NCBI GenBank assembly: GCA_036924285.1
Contig: JAYKYS010000015.1
Span: 4,526,001-4,590,000 of the forward strand
Reading direction: 5' to 3'
Length of the DNA: 64,000 nt
Source of the DNA: Asterella californica
Lineage: Eukaryota; Streptophyta; Marchantiopsida; Marchantiales; Aytoniaceae
Made by a program: the position numbers and the translations under genes. Under the pieces are notes generated by a model. The model saw only the letters and a program-made list of their open reading frames with translations, had not been told where the DNA came from and made no database searches. This document shows positions 11,818 through 23,539 of the stretch, piece by piece (within the stretch, counting starts at the first letter, position 1; every line of letters begins with the position of its first letter).

Positions 11818-13500
11818 GTAAGAAGATTCTTGGATGCATGTGTATTTTATCACATTTAGATTCCTCATTATGTGCATATAGCGGATCCATTATATGGATT
11901 GTTGCGCAAATGAAAGAAAGAGCATATCGAAGCAGTACGGAAGCTGAAGTCTTTACTGCCATCTCTTCTAATTTTTGAAAGGATTGACTACAAAGGTGTT
12001 AGGCTGGTGGTTCTTATCGTAGATACAAGTCCGACTGCAATTGGATGGGTAGTAGAAAAGGATGACGAGGATGGAGATAAATATCCGGTTAGGTTCATAG
12101 TGAAGGTGTTAAGTGCTCATCAATGTGCATACCTGCACATGAAGAGAGAACTATGAGATATTGTTTCATCCATGAAAACCGAGAAAGAATATTTGATTGG
12201 AGCATCAATGATGGTTGAAACTGATTGTTTGTCTTTATTAGGGATGATCATGAATTGTACTACTCTAGATATTATGATGATGGATCGCATTTATCAAGTT
12301 GTTGAATCCGGAGTTTAGACATATTGCACGGAAGGATAATCGGATGACAGATATGTTATCTCGAGTTCGATACGACAAGGAGGATGAAATGGTTGAACAT
12401 ATTGAAGACGTGGTGTGAAGTTCTATTCGATTGCACACAGAAAGAGAATATGAGTTATAGAAGAGTTATAGATGATGAATTGCTTGAGATTGAGATATAT
12501 CTTAGTACGTTGGTCAAGCAATCAGGTTGGACGGATGAGAGGTTTTAGAGAGTTAGAAGGAAGACTTACAACTTCATGTTGCAGGATGGGTTTTTTTGAA
12601 AGTGACCAAAGTAGAAGGGTGAGATACCGCTACGAGTGATTTGTGACAAATTAAGATCAGCAGAAGTTGCTTAGAGCATTTCATGAGAGTCTTTCGGTTG
12701 GACATCGAGGGATTTAGATCACTTTTACGAAGCTGAAAGAGCGGTATTGGTGGAAGAACATGTACAGAGATGTCGTCTTTTGTGGAGTCTTGTTTGACAT
12801 GTCAGATGTATTCAAACATCCAACATCGAGAGAGATTACACCCAACTTATCTGTTAACAATCCACTTTAAGTGAGTCATAGACTTGATGACTATGCTGGT
12901 TGGGTTGTGACAGATGAGGTACTTAGTACTTGCTTGAGAAGATCTATCAAATTAGATTGAGAGTATGGCACTTTGGACAAAGACAATTGAACAGATATGT
13001 AAATATCTCTTGGAAGAGGTTATTTTTTTATATGGATGTGTGAGGAAGATCACTGCAGATCGAGGGGAGCTAGATAGACATAAGGCTCATGAATTCTTTG
13101 CAAGGTGCGGGGTGAAGTTGTCATTGACAACCCCGAAAGAAATGTTGAGAGTAAACGAGGTCATCCGTCCATTGAGAAGGCTTTGGTGAAGACTTGCAAC
13201 GCGAAGGATGCACAAGTGATCTTGTCTCTTGATTTGTGTTATGAGCAGATCAAACAACTCACAGCTCGATAACGGGTTACATGCTAGTGGAGCTCATGAC
13301 AGGTTAGAAATCTATCATGTCAATTGAAGAGCACGTTCCAACATGGAGTGTGCTACCTTGGGAAGATAAATTGACGGAGCAAGAACTTCTTGCTATTCGA
13401 ATTATGCAGTTGGAGAGGGGACTTGAGGATATCCAAGTTGCTTTGGATAGGTTACGAGAAGCACAGTTGAAAAAAAATCATATTTGATTAGCGACATCGT
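11818..13500 (+). pseudogene. Degenerate E1-type gypsy pol (RT end to integrase)
   Basis: The translation follows the complete E1 pol from VRRFLDACVFYH through the RNase H Asp (VLIVDTSPTAIGW), MKTEKEYLIGA, VETDCLSLLGMI, the zinc-binding region (TKLKERYWWKNMYRD), and integrase (KITADRGEL). It continues through the helical region, with many stops and frameshifts throughout. It is much more decayed than the other two E1 relatives in the window. It is interrupted at 13500 by a solo LTR, and its continuation is at 14782. Confidence 0.85.
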
Positions 13501-14781
13501 TGTCGTGCTACTTGGCGGCTACATGTTATATTTCTACTCCGACGCTTGAGTTTAGTAGTTCTAGAAGTTAGCTTATATTACTTCTAGTCGTTTATGTATA
13601 TGTTTGACATCTTTGCATACGGTGTTAACACTATTTTGAGTCTTAGTAGGTTGATTACCATGTTGATAGGGCTTAAGCTCATGGGTTGTATTTGCGTGTC
13701 GCCCATGCACGCTTTCTAGCTGATTTAAGTTATTTTTCGGGGTTGCGTGTCGTTTTAAGTAATTTAAGTTTTACGCTGGCACTCTAGGGGGCTTGACGTG
13801 GTAGCCTATGAGTAAAACTAAGTTGCCATGTGGTTTATGGTACTAAAGGACAACCAAGTGGAGCTATGAACTCCCATTGGTCTGTTTCTGTCTTTTGTTA
13901 AACTCTAAATTTAGAAACAGAGCTCTAGAGTGGAGTTCGAGCATTTGGTGAGGGACTTCGAAATCTGAGGGCACAGGAGGGTAGAGCTCGTCATGCCAAG
14001 CACTTCCAGTGAAATTTTCGATCGATTTGAGGCAATAAAGACGAAGTTATGACCAATTGAAGCTCGAATTGTGCTAGAATTGAATCACTTTTGTTGGATT
14101 TAGGGTTTTCAGTGTCACTTGCAGCAGATTTGAGGAAATTGCTTCAAAACTTAGAGGTTGTGTTCTCTGCCAGCAGGGCTACGATTTCCCAAACAGTTTC
14201 GCATCGATTGAGTGACTGAGTAATTCAGGGAGGCCGCTGAAGCAGAGGGGGTCTGAAAAGCTCTTAATCTAGAGCAGCGACTTCAGAGGAGGAGATCTGG
14301 AGTTCTGTGTACAGTCAGGAGTCCCAACTTCACAGGGGTGTTCAGCATCCTGTAGACTCCAAATCCTGTAAAAATATTTGAAATTGATCGAGCCAATCTT
14401 TTGTTATAAGTCGGAATAGCCATCTAGGTACCAGAAATTGCCTTAGTTTTCTTGCTCAGAACTTTTCTGTCCATATCTCCGTGTCAGAATTTGATCTCAG
14501 GCTGAAACTTCATGTGTGAGTTCAGTAGTACCTCATTTGCATGTAGGGGAAGTTTAGAAGTCTAAACCTTCATAGTTTTCTTCTCCGTGAGTGTCAAAGT
14601 TCACCGTCGGAACCTATTACTGCCAGCTAGACCTGAATTTTGCTTTCTGAGCATATTACTAGATCTTAAACATCTGTGTGAGTGTTTATAGCCCTATTGT
14701 GACCTGAAAGCCAACCTCTTGAGTAAACAACCACAGCCAGAAGCCCGGCGCTTTCCTAGGTAGACGGATCACACTCCGACA
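13501..14781 (+). repeat. Solo LTR of E1-type subfamily with target-site duplication
   Basis: This is a 1281-bp LTR, the same length as 951-2231, starting TGTCG and ending CGACA. On the left the host pol reads to the His-Arg codons (CGACATCGT). On the right it resumes with TCGTCTAAG, so TCGT (or ATCGT, depending on where the end is set) is duplicated. No internal element sequence is present. This fits recombination between two LTRs of a former full element. Confidence 0.9.
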
Positions 14782-14846
14782 TCGTCTAAGATCTAGAGAA
14801 ATCAAGGAAGGTGATTGGGTGTTAGTCTATGACAACAATCTAGACG
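14782..14846 (+). pseudogene. Continuation of degenerate E1-type pol
   Basis: A short stretch encodes REIKEGDWVLVYDNNLD, matching the E1 pol just after the solo LTR insertion point. It ends at about 14846, where copia-like sequence begins on the other strand. Confidence 0.75.
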
Positions 14847-15817
14847 TCTCGTACGATCGCTTCTTCTACTCTTTGAATTTCACGTCAAAAAGAGATACAT
14901 TAGGCGCTTCTTCCTTCTCAGTGATAAGATCTCATAAATCTCACACTTGGTAGTTGTTCTTATGAAGCTTCTCTCCAATGATCAAAGACATGGACTCCAC
15001 CATAGTTGCAATCAGGAAATTGCAATGTTCTATATGCAAAAAAATCTCACAGAAGCTTCACGAAATTTGTACGTCCACACCTCGCGATCAAAAGTTGATC
15101 ACAAAGTCACAAAAAGATAACTCTATGCACTACTCCTACAGCGAGAATGAAGAAAGAACATGTCCGTGAACTACATGTATACAAAATAAGACAAAAACAT
15201 CAAAAGAACAAACCAAGAAAGGTCGAAATTGGACCAAATGAGGTCAGAAATGGATGCACAATATTTTCAAATTTCACAAATTTTTCGTGTCAAGGGTGGA
15301 CTTAATGTTCCGATCCTAATCGGACCAGTATTTGTTTTGGACTCATGTCTTAAAACTTCTGTTTTGGTCAAAAAAGGTCCGTTTGAAAATCTGTCGTTGG
15401 AAAGCTCCAAATCTGCTTTTCACTTGATCGAGTACACAATTCACACCTTCTGAAAAAGATGGTCAGATTCACAGATTTCAGCGAGAAAAAATTGTCTAGG
15501 TCTCTGAAATTGCGTTCAAAACTTTTGGTGGTGAAAGAAATAGTTTCGTCTCATCAGAACGCATCAGCAGGATAGTGCTCAACATTAGGCACAACTCCAA
15601 CTGTTCTCTCATGTACTTCTCCATGCACAAAGTCCATCTTGCTCATCAGGAAGAGACAAATGCTCATGAGAGAGGCTTCGCCTCTCCATGTTTATATAAT
15701 AAGATGAGTATAAAAGAAACTCTAATGATGAGTTAACTCTCTAACTAACGGTATGTGACAATTTTAACTATTCTAGTTGATATCAGTCGTCGATCTACTA
15801 GAGCTATAGTCTCAACA
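14847..15817 (-). mobile_element. Ty1/copia remnant: LTR-like sequence and gag start
   Basis: On the minus strand the sequence begins TGTTGAGACTATAGC at 15817. It has a TATA-like ATTATATAAA at 15691-15700 and a GAGAGGC/GCCTCTC hairpin at 15670-15686. Further on, an ATG at about 15004 opens MVESMSLIIGEKLHKNNYQV, which has the form of a copia Gag N-terminus (KLxxxNYxxW). A stop follows where Trp is expected. I could not place the LTR end or a primer-binding site, and the rest of the element is missing. Confidence 0.45.
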
Positions 15818-18769
15818 TTTATCACAAAAATATAATATAGAGTCACAATGGTTATGTAGTCATTTATCTCTGATTAGATTAAATCTTTTTGACGAAGAAA
15901 ATAAAAAGAAAAGATATAACTTATTGAATTATACTTAGTGATATGTACTCGTTCAGTTTTTTCTAGAACAAGACAATCTATATAAATTGTGTGGTTCACT
16001 ACACGTCAAGATTCTTGAAAAGTAATGTAACACTATGCCCATAACAATCGTTGGAGATTTCTCCTGCTTTTCATTACAAATTACATTGGATTGTTATAAC
16101 TATTGTATCAAACTATTTTGTGTACACTTGGAGTTAACTCCACTCATCTAAATTGATGTCATGCGATTTTGCATGAATCTTGATCGTCCGATGAAGTGAG
16201 AAATAATGATATGTTATTATTTGTATGCATGGCAGGGCAATTTATATGAGTAGAATTAACTTCTTACTCGTATATTGTATCAAAACCGAGTCAAGTAGCG
16301 AGATCTACAAATCAAAAGAATTATGTTATGAATCTTAGAATTATGTATCCAAATTCATGATGACGTACACTAGAGGTATCATTTTCAAATATTTGTTTAA
16401 GATTCTTTGTCTGAATCGGGTCGGAGCGTTTATTTATCTCAGACTTGAATATATATCTCGAAAATCACCCGAAAAGTTGTTTGAACGTATGTTTGTAAGT
16501 TTGAGTTCTAAAATCACGGCAACTTGAGGATCTCACCCATGCAAACAAGTCAAGTTTGTCTCGCGAATACGTCTCGATCTTGATGAGATCTCGAGAAGAA
16601 AATCATTTTATACATAAATGACACCCCTATTGATCCCACGATAATATGTCTTGAGAGTTGAAACATACTATAATGTCAGGGCAATTCATTCTTTAAATAA
16701 ATAATTTTATAGGTAACAAAAATCAAAAATCTGTTTAGGTAATGGCAAGTGAAAAAACGAAAATGATGGAATTGGGAGAATTGATTTTCATCATGAAGTT
16801 CTCTTGTGAGTTCATTTACCACTAAATTCATACTTTGATTGAAAAGAATAAACGATGATCAAAATTTCAAAGTGAATCATAATTAATGGTTCCACTAAAA
16901 GACAGAGCGAATTGCCATGACACTAGGTTTCGTTTCCCGAGCAGTAACTCTCCAGATTCTACTGCGGTCGCTTCAAATAAACTTCTCTTTTCTTCTAATA
17001 AACTCTCCAAATTCTTTCTCGCGTTAAAAAGAAAGAAAAGAAGGCTTTATCTTGATATTTCGAGCAAGAAGATTTTTCTTTTCTAAATTTTAGCTTCTGT
17101 ATATATCTTTTCAAGGTGAGTAGGATGATCGCCTGAAAGCTCATGGATAATTTACTAGAATTTAGACTAAGAGCTCATTTCGTCTTGAACTTGAACTTCT
17201 TCAGCAATGATTTGTTTCTAGCACCGGTTCACTACCGGTTACCTAAGAGTATGAAGCACACTGTTGTTGAATTCCTTTGCTATGGAGGACAAGAAGGGCC
17301 ACACTTCCAGGTTCCATCTTCACCTCTTGGAGCGTGTCAGTCTCGTTGGTGTAGATCGATCTTGTTCATTTATTTTTCTCGTACCAGATAAATTTCACAA
17401 TGAACTTTAACTTATTTTCGTATGATTCAACCTTAATTTATTACCAAACCCCTCCGGGAGGAAAAATGAAGTAATAAATTTAAGTCTAGATTAAAATAAT
17501 GTATTTTTGTTAGAAATTTCTTTTACATATTGAGTTCGCGTTTGGTTTACGGGTTATGTCTGGATCTTCCTGCAACTCTAGGTCTATTATCATCTAAATA
17601 TTTATACATAATTCATAATGATAGAGTATAACATAGACTTTTTACATAATATTGAGATCTTTGTCGACAAAAGAAAATGAGCAAAAGTTTTCCAACCAGT
17701 TTTGGGAACTTGTGCTCAGGTTACATGATGGAGGAGGCAAATATGGCAGGGTTTATTTTATTACCTAACTCTTAGGTATAAATGAATATTTGAATAAAGT
17801 AATGTATTTCTTAGTTAACCTCTCGCACTTGTAGTTTCAGAGAAGCGTCTGGTCGCACTCCAAATCGTCTCGCAACTCTAACTGCGGTTATCATCTAACA
17901 CTTCCAAACTACGATTAAACTAAAAACTAGCCTGTGTTGCTTTTTCTAGCTACTGAACTCTCGAACCAAAACTCTGTAAGCATTTATTCAGTATTTGTCA
18001 GAGTTACCGGAAAGCGTATATTCCTAAGGAATAATGGAATTTCGGTAGCCAGATGGAAGACCATCCCGCTCTTGGTTCGGTCACGTCCTATCAGCTTCAT
18101 GAGGTACTAATGGAGAAGTAATATCCGAGGTCATTCTCTTTTATTTCTTCATAATGTTTGAAGAATCATCTTTCCCCTAGCTTGTCATAGCTTGGACTCT
18201 CGCCTAATACAATAAAATACACTACATGACAAAAATACCCTCCTCCTTTCCGTTTTCCACAATCTACTTGCATCTTTTTGGTGAGTATAAACATTGTATA
18301 TAAAATCATTGCGTTGGATTGTCTGTTCGTTGGATAATACATAAAATGTAGCCGCAGGGTGCCCTTGGGAGAAATAAAAGGTGATGTGGCACATGGTGCA
18401 GTCGTTTCATCTGTTTAAAGAATAAACGCTTACTAGCAGGCTGCGAGGAAGAGATAAACGGGGCTTGTAGATGAAAGGCTACATGGAGCCGGCAATAACT
18501 TTGTTGTTGTTGGAATTTAAGCTGAGATGATAGTATTACGAACCATCGTATTGTCTATCGCTATGCACATTATTTCTATAAAGCACGCTATTTGTATAAA
18601 AGAGAAGTCGAAATAAAAGAAAAACACGAGTGACAACTTGTCTCTATGAGACACTCCGAATTGCTGCAGCGCTTGGACTTCCTATGTGGTCGCTGTTATG
18701 CTGTTAGCCCACCGTGCTATCTACAAATAACATACAGACAGAAAATACATACAGACATAAAAGAAGACT
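15818..18769. other. AT-rich stretch, nothing recognised
   Basis: About 3 kb of AT-rich sequence has only short chance reading frames. I find no protein motif, LTR pair, tRNA or obvious tandem repeat. It may be decayed transposon DNA or true unique sequence. Confidence 0.5.
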
Positions 18770-20540
18770 TCACCTGATAAAGCTTTGGGAAGAGCAGAAA
18801 GTAAATAATGTACAGACAGAAAATACTACTTCATCTGAAAAACCTCTGATGGCTGTCAAGTTCCTGTCTAAGGCGCTACATATAGACATGTAATCCGGAA
18901 GAACGTTCACGTCTTGGAAATTAGATACAGTTCTGTTGTGTTCAAGTGGGGAGGTGGCAAGTATGTATTCTTCCTCCTCGTGAATATCAGCATCCGCTTG
19001 CTCGACAGTGAAATAACGTGTACGTGTCTGAGTCAATATTATCTATATCTGCAATTATAACAATTTCAAGTCGAATGATAACTTTTCGTAGAGAGTCATT
19101 GCGCGTCTTTTGTATATCGCAGACCATGAGCCACCTGCAAAACGGTGTGTACTTATCAGACCATATCATAGATCTGAGACATGTTCTAAGAGTTGTACCC
19201 AATGGATGTCTGCTGCGATACTTATTAAACTGGAAGACACGTTGCAGGATGTTGCTGTAGTTGAGCTCCATCCGGTTCTTCATATCTGCAGCACCGAGCA
19301 AAGTAAATAAATTTTATCCGTCCTCCAGCACGGCGTTAGAGATGTTCTTCATGACCGATTGATGATGCATCTCCTTTGTCCTTCGTACAGTATCCGATCA
19401 TGTCAACGAATGTATGAAGTCTTCTGTTATTGAGCAGCTTGACGCAGACTTTCCCGCCCAGCGATCTGTTAACATCTTTTCATCCTAAAATGACCAAGAC
19501 TCGTTGTTTTACCTGCACAACGCTCGTAGCCTGAAGAGAAATCACACCATGTACATGCAAATGCAGAAAAGTTCCGTCCCACTCAACATATAGCAAGCCA
19601 CTAGCACATTCATTCCGTAGGAATTGACATAAGGGTGGCCAGTAACACTTGTCTAGGTCCCATCCCGTGTAGTTCACGGTTAGCAACATTTCCAACAGGC
19701 TGGGAACAGAACTCTTCGCGTACCAGATGCAGGCTGTGGAGCACAGGCATGTTTAGCTCTGGCTGCTCTTCGTAATAACATCACACGGGCAAGGAAAGTG
19801 TTTGCATCCAAAACGAAAAACAAATATTTCCAAGTCCTCACAAACACAGTGCATGCAGTTTAGACGATAGACAGCATGTACAGTTGGTTTCAGAAGATGA
19901 GGATCATGCAGAGACTGAAGAAATTTAGAATACGAGAAGATATTGGAGTTGGAGTCACGCAGAATCAACCAGTTATCTTTGAAGTCGATGTAATGGAAAG
20001 GACCTATCACAGTCTATAGACAAGAAATGACAGTGAAAATAGATTTACAGATGAGTACAAAGTAGAAGATCGGAATGAGGAACTCAGACGAGACGCTATA
20101 GAAGTGAAAATCAATATAGATGTAAGATCTAAGCCTATAAAGTTCGGCATCTCCATAAGAAAGAAAACTTCCACGATAAAATTGATATGGTGGTGATGTT
20201 CGGGGTCTACAAAAGTGATCCACTTGGCACTGAAAACGATGCTGACAGAACAACCTGCTTAAAAAGAATCAAAGAGAAATCTGTCCTCTAAGATGTAATC
20301 GTCAGAAAGGTTAGGCAGGGTTGCACAGGCCTTTTCACATGTAGGGTTATCAAACGGGGTCGCAGGAACATGAAGATTATCTGACAAGATACATCCTTCA
20401 GTGTCCTCTCTCTCCAAGAGACTGCTCGTAGACTCTGGATCCTGAGACATTTGGAAAAGAAAAAAATGAATAGAAGAGAAAAGGAAGTTCATGGCTTCCC
20501 TGTATGTGATATGTGTATGTGGAGGCAGCAATATCGGCAT
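18770..20540 (-). pseudogene. Decayed HUH (Rep-type, Y1) endonuclease, Replitron-like
   Basis: The minus strand holds one main decayed frame from about 20250 to 19380, broken by single stops. In it, GTFLHLHVHGVI at about 19549-19575 is a His-rich HxH metal-binding motif. Exactly 57 codons later in the same frame comes GYCTKDKG (19392-19378), a YxxK catalytic-tyrosine motif. This pair in this order defines Rep-type HUH endonucleases. Upstream lies a Cys-rich stretch (LNCMHCVCEDLEIFVFRFGC). Downstream, after a 1-nt frame change near 19370 and another stop, are KNRMELNYSNILQRVFQFNK and LRTCLRSMIWSDKYTPFCRW, then further exon-like pieces to 18770. The single-Tyr layout and these C-terminal blocks recall Replitron transposons of green plants and algae. 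A Helitron (two Tyr) or an integrated CRESS-type Rep is less likely. No helicase was seen. Confidence 0.5.
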
Positions 20541-21640
20541 GCTACCATTCCGTAGCTGCTCCTAAAGGACCCCATGCCGTCCCTTTGTCTATGCCATCTT
20601 CCTTGGTCTATGCCATCTCGATCGATCTGCCAGGCTAAAGCAAGACTCCTTCTCCTATCCGCAGTCTCCGTGCCGTCTTCCTTGCCGTGCAGTCTCGCAC
20701 GCCCTTGCAAAGGCAGAAATCGTGAAGAATACTAGCTTGAGAAAGCAAGGCCTCGACCCCTGTCCGCGCAGTACACTCTCCGGCACCCTGCCAACGAAAA
20801 AGATGACCAAATCCATGCGAGAAACGAAGATAATTTTGAAGTGAAAACAGCAAAATTGGTAGCAATGGTGCGGTAGCCTTGATCATGGCGGCCGTGGTGA
20901 AGGAAGGGACAATAGCCCCCACGCCATACCGCATATCGCCGTGACCAATGAGAAATATCTGCAGTAATCAAACTGTAGGAACAAAAATGATCCCCATGTC
21001 ATATCGTGCACCGCCGCGGCCAACGACAAATATGATGACCACTACCGCCGTGGGAAATAAGAAATAGCACCACTAATAGAAGCGCGTGAACAAAAATGAT
21101 CGACGACAAAGCGAGATCCAGTCTCCGTGCCGTCCGTGCATCCTGCGAACAAAAGGAAGGACAAATCCGTACGAGAAACGAAGCAAGAAGGCAGAAATCG
21201 ACAAAGTAGCAATCGAGCCCCCACGCCATAGCGTGTATCGCTTTCCATGACGACAAAGATGAGCACTCATCGTACGATTTGCTCATGATTATAGGCCCTT
21301 GCCCGGATGAATGACAACCATCTATGAGAAAGTGAGGTCTGATCTCTCCCCTGAGTATAGTCTCCATCACCCTCACGTAGTCTCCAGCACCTTGCGAACG
21401 AAATGAACGAGAAGAGAAACGAAGAAGACAAAGCAGCAACTGAGAAACGATCGACGAGAAACCAAAAGACCCGAGAAAACGAAAGATCCGACCTCTGCCC
21501 ACGCACCCTACAAATGAGAAGTATCGATGACAATTGAGCTCTCGTGCTCTTTCCTTGCACAGTGTCACGAGATCATGCAGACCGTGCCAGCTAGGTACAC
21601 CTGCCACGGGTACCTTCATGCACGGCAGGTTACTTTGCAT
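20541..21640 (-). repeat. Degenerate repeat block beside the HUH gene
   Basis: Related segments recur imperfectly every 200-300 bp. On the minus strand a pattern resembling GTTTCTC..., TTCGTT(G/C)GCA(G/A)G(G/A)TGC, then CGGAGAC or GGAGAC appears near 20.8, 21.17 and 21.4 kb. Between the copies lies ATGGCGTGGGGGCT with a variable spacer. The long open frames here change frame between units and have no protein-like composition, so I treat the block as noncoding repeats, perhaps part of the same mobile element as the HUH gene. Confidence 0.35.
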
Positions 21641-22169
21641 GTTCCAATGCCTGAGAAATATTTAAAATGCCGGTGCTATTACTATATCGTACTCCGCACC
21701 CTTCATTTTGAAATTTTTGATTAACTATCAATGTACAAGGCGGTGGGAGAGGATATGAGTACCATGTAACACACTGACTAAGAACTAAACAACAAGAAGT
21801 TTTGTTCTATAAGTTGTTCTCAGTCTACATGCATGCAGATTGAGACGGTTTGCTGTATTATTGAATCACAGACGAAATTCAGAATTGCTGATAGTAGCGA
21901 GTGAACACGATCACCAGATTCTTATTCTTTTTGAACGCATTGGCAGTATATTGATTCTGAAAGATATGCTTATTGATACTTTGTCATTTGTATCACTGTT
22001 CGATGGTTGACTCGAGTGCATGAAAACCATCCTGATACATAGAGAACGTGGTTTGCGTACATTATAAAGAGTGGTTAGTTGTCCGTAACCGCAATCGATT
22101 TCCCAAAGCCGTATTTTTTACTTAAGCATGTGACACTTAATGTCGGGAATAAGAGACTCACCGTACAAT
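21641..22169. other. Intergenic, nothing recognised
   Basis: There are no open frames or motifs that I can support. It separates the repeat block from the A-rich end of the LINE. Confidence 0.4.
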
Positions 22170-22328
22170 TTTTTTAATTTTTTTTAATTTTTATTATTTT
22201 TAAAAATGGCACCGATGGACCAGAAAGTTTCTTATTGCGGTTAAGGGCGCCACCCGTTACAGCTCGTAGAGCCTGCGGAAGACCTCACACAACCTAATTC
22301 CCCTCCAAGCTCCCAGACCCCTCCGCTC
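22170..22328 (-). mobile_element. 3' end and A-rich tail of the minus-strand LINE
   Basis: Read on the minus strand, about 120 bp of sequence is followed by an A-rich run (T-rich on the plus strand at 22170-22206), as expected for the 3' terminus of a non-LTR retrotransposon. It is separated from the coding part at 31089 only by the E2 element, whose GCTC duplication joins the two sides. Confidence 0.6.
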
Positions 22329-23244
22329 TGTAACGACCTATGTTACACATAGGAAGTTTGTCTATTAGTAAGGTGTTTAGTTCTAACTAAGTGTTGAGAA
22401 TGTTTATTTGCTGCCAAAGTACTTTTAGGAGATATCAAGTTAGTCATGACTAGCTAAAAGTTAGTTATGGTTAAACTTAGCTGTACTTTTGGCAGAATTC
22501 AGATATTTGCTAAAGAGTGAGCACTACTATCTTGTCATCTTGTCTAAAAGGTAGAAAGGGGGTGGAAAGTATCCCTTATCTCCTTTTTGACTTGATATTA
22601 GTGGTTGGATTAAAGTTGTGGACTTTGTGGGCATTAAAAACAAGAAGAGATTCCACATGTTTCCTTTTTAGTGGGTCCTAGTGTAGAGGGGGGGTGGAAA
22701 TTCGAGATTCCTTGAGAATATTCCAGAATCCTTCTAGAAGTTGTTGACTTTGAAGGAATAAGCCCATGTGAAAAGGTAAAAAGCCCATGTGATCAATGCT
22801 TTTACCTTAAGTAATATCTTAGTAAAACCCGGTAAAAGTAGTTACGGCTGAGTTACCGGAGGGTACCAAAGTAAAAACCTAGAATGTATAAATAGAGGAG
22901 TAGAGAAGAGCTCCTCATCCTTGTTTTCACATCGTCGTAATGACAACTTGAGTAATATAGAGAGTGTGGGATATTTTTAGCATGTGAGAACTTGAGAGAC
23001 GTCGTTAGAATGGAGGATTTTAGTGGATGAGATTATGGAGATTTTAGTTGATAAGTTTGTGGGTGTATGAATGAGAGTGAACTTAGCATTTTTCCCTTCA
23101 AGATTCATGGTGTGCTTCCATCAAAGCCATCAGAGGTGACCCTTGAGTGAGAGACAGGCCCGACAGTTGCAGATTCGTGGATGACGATCGTGGAGGTTGA
23201 GAGATCGGGGGGTAGTTGATCGTTAGGACCGCGGAGGGTTTACA
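22329..23244 (+). repeat. E2 5' LTR
   Basis: It begins TGTAACGACC and ends GGTTTACA, 916 bp. The 3' copy lies exactly 7844 bp downstream at both ends. It contains a TATA box and a small internal duplication around AAGCCCATGTG. Confidence 0.95.
22887..22894 (+). promoter_or_regulatory. TATA box in E2 5' LTR
   Basis: TATAAATA lies 558 bp into the LTR. Transcription would be expected to start about 30 bp further, near 22920, which makes U3 about 590 bp. The same box is at 30731-30738 in the 3' LTR. Confidence 0.65.
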
Positions 23245-23248
23245 TTTT

Positions 23249-23266
23249 TGGTTCCGTTGCCGGGAC
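23249..23266 (+). other. E2 primer-binding site, tRNA-Glu type
   Basis: TGGTTCCGTTGCCGGGAC starts 4 bp after the LTR. It is complementary to a 3' end reading GTCCCGGCAACGGAACCA, which is the form of plant cytosolic tRNA-Glu as I know it. That tRNA would prime minus-strand synthesis. Confidence 0.75.
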
Positions 23267-23539
23267 CTCACTTGAAGGGATCGTTGAACGATGTTTAGAG
23301 TTCAGTTCTATATTCGACAAAAGGAGATTATGAGAGAGCACATGGAGAGAACGTTGGGAGGAGAGAGAGCTAACGCGATGTTAGCAACGTTAGAACCTTT
23401 CGTGTATCCCGTAGTGATATACGACGCGTTCGAAGTCATTCTTTACATCTTGTTCACTTAGAAAGGGTTTGAGGAGAGTTGAAAGAAGGTGCAACAAGAG
23501 TTGTAGAGAAAGGAGGAGAGAAAAGTTATTAGAGGAGAG

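Noticed and set aside
18640..18725. tRNA-like look of a short stretch
   Set aside because: I could not form a cloverleaf with an anticodon arm and T-loop from it.
19466..19512. Possible 47-nt intron (GT...AG) between the HxH and YxxK motifs
   Set aside because: Removing it puts the two motifs in different frames. Without it they are in one frame with a single TGA, so a stop mutation is simpler.
20999..21640. Minus-strand frame of 213 codons
   Set aside because: The composition (Ser, Arg, Cys, Phe-rich) and frame changes between repeat units indicate noncoding degenerate repeats. No domain is visible.
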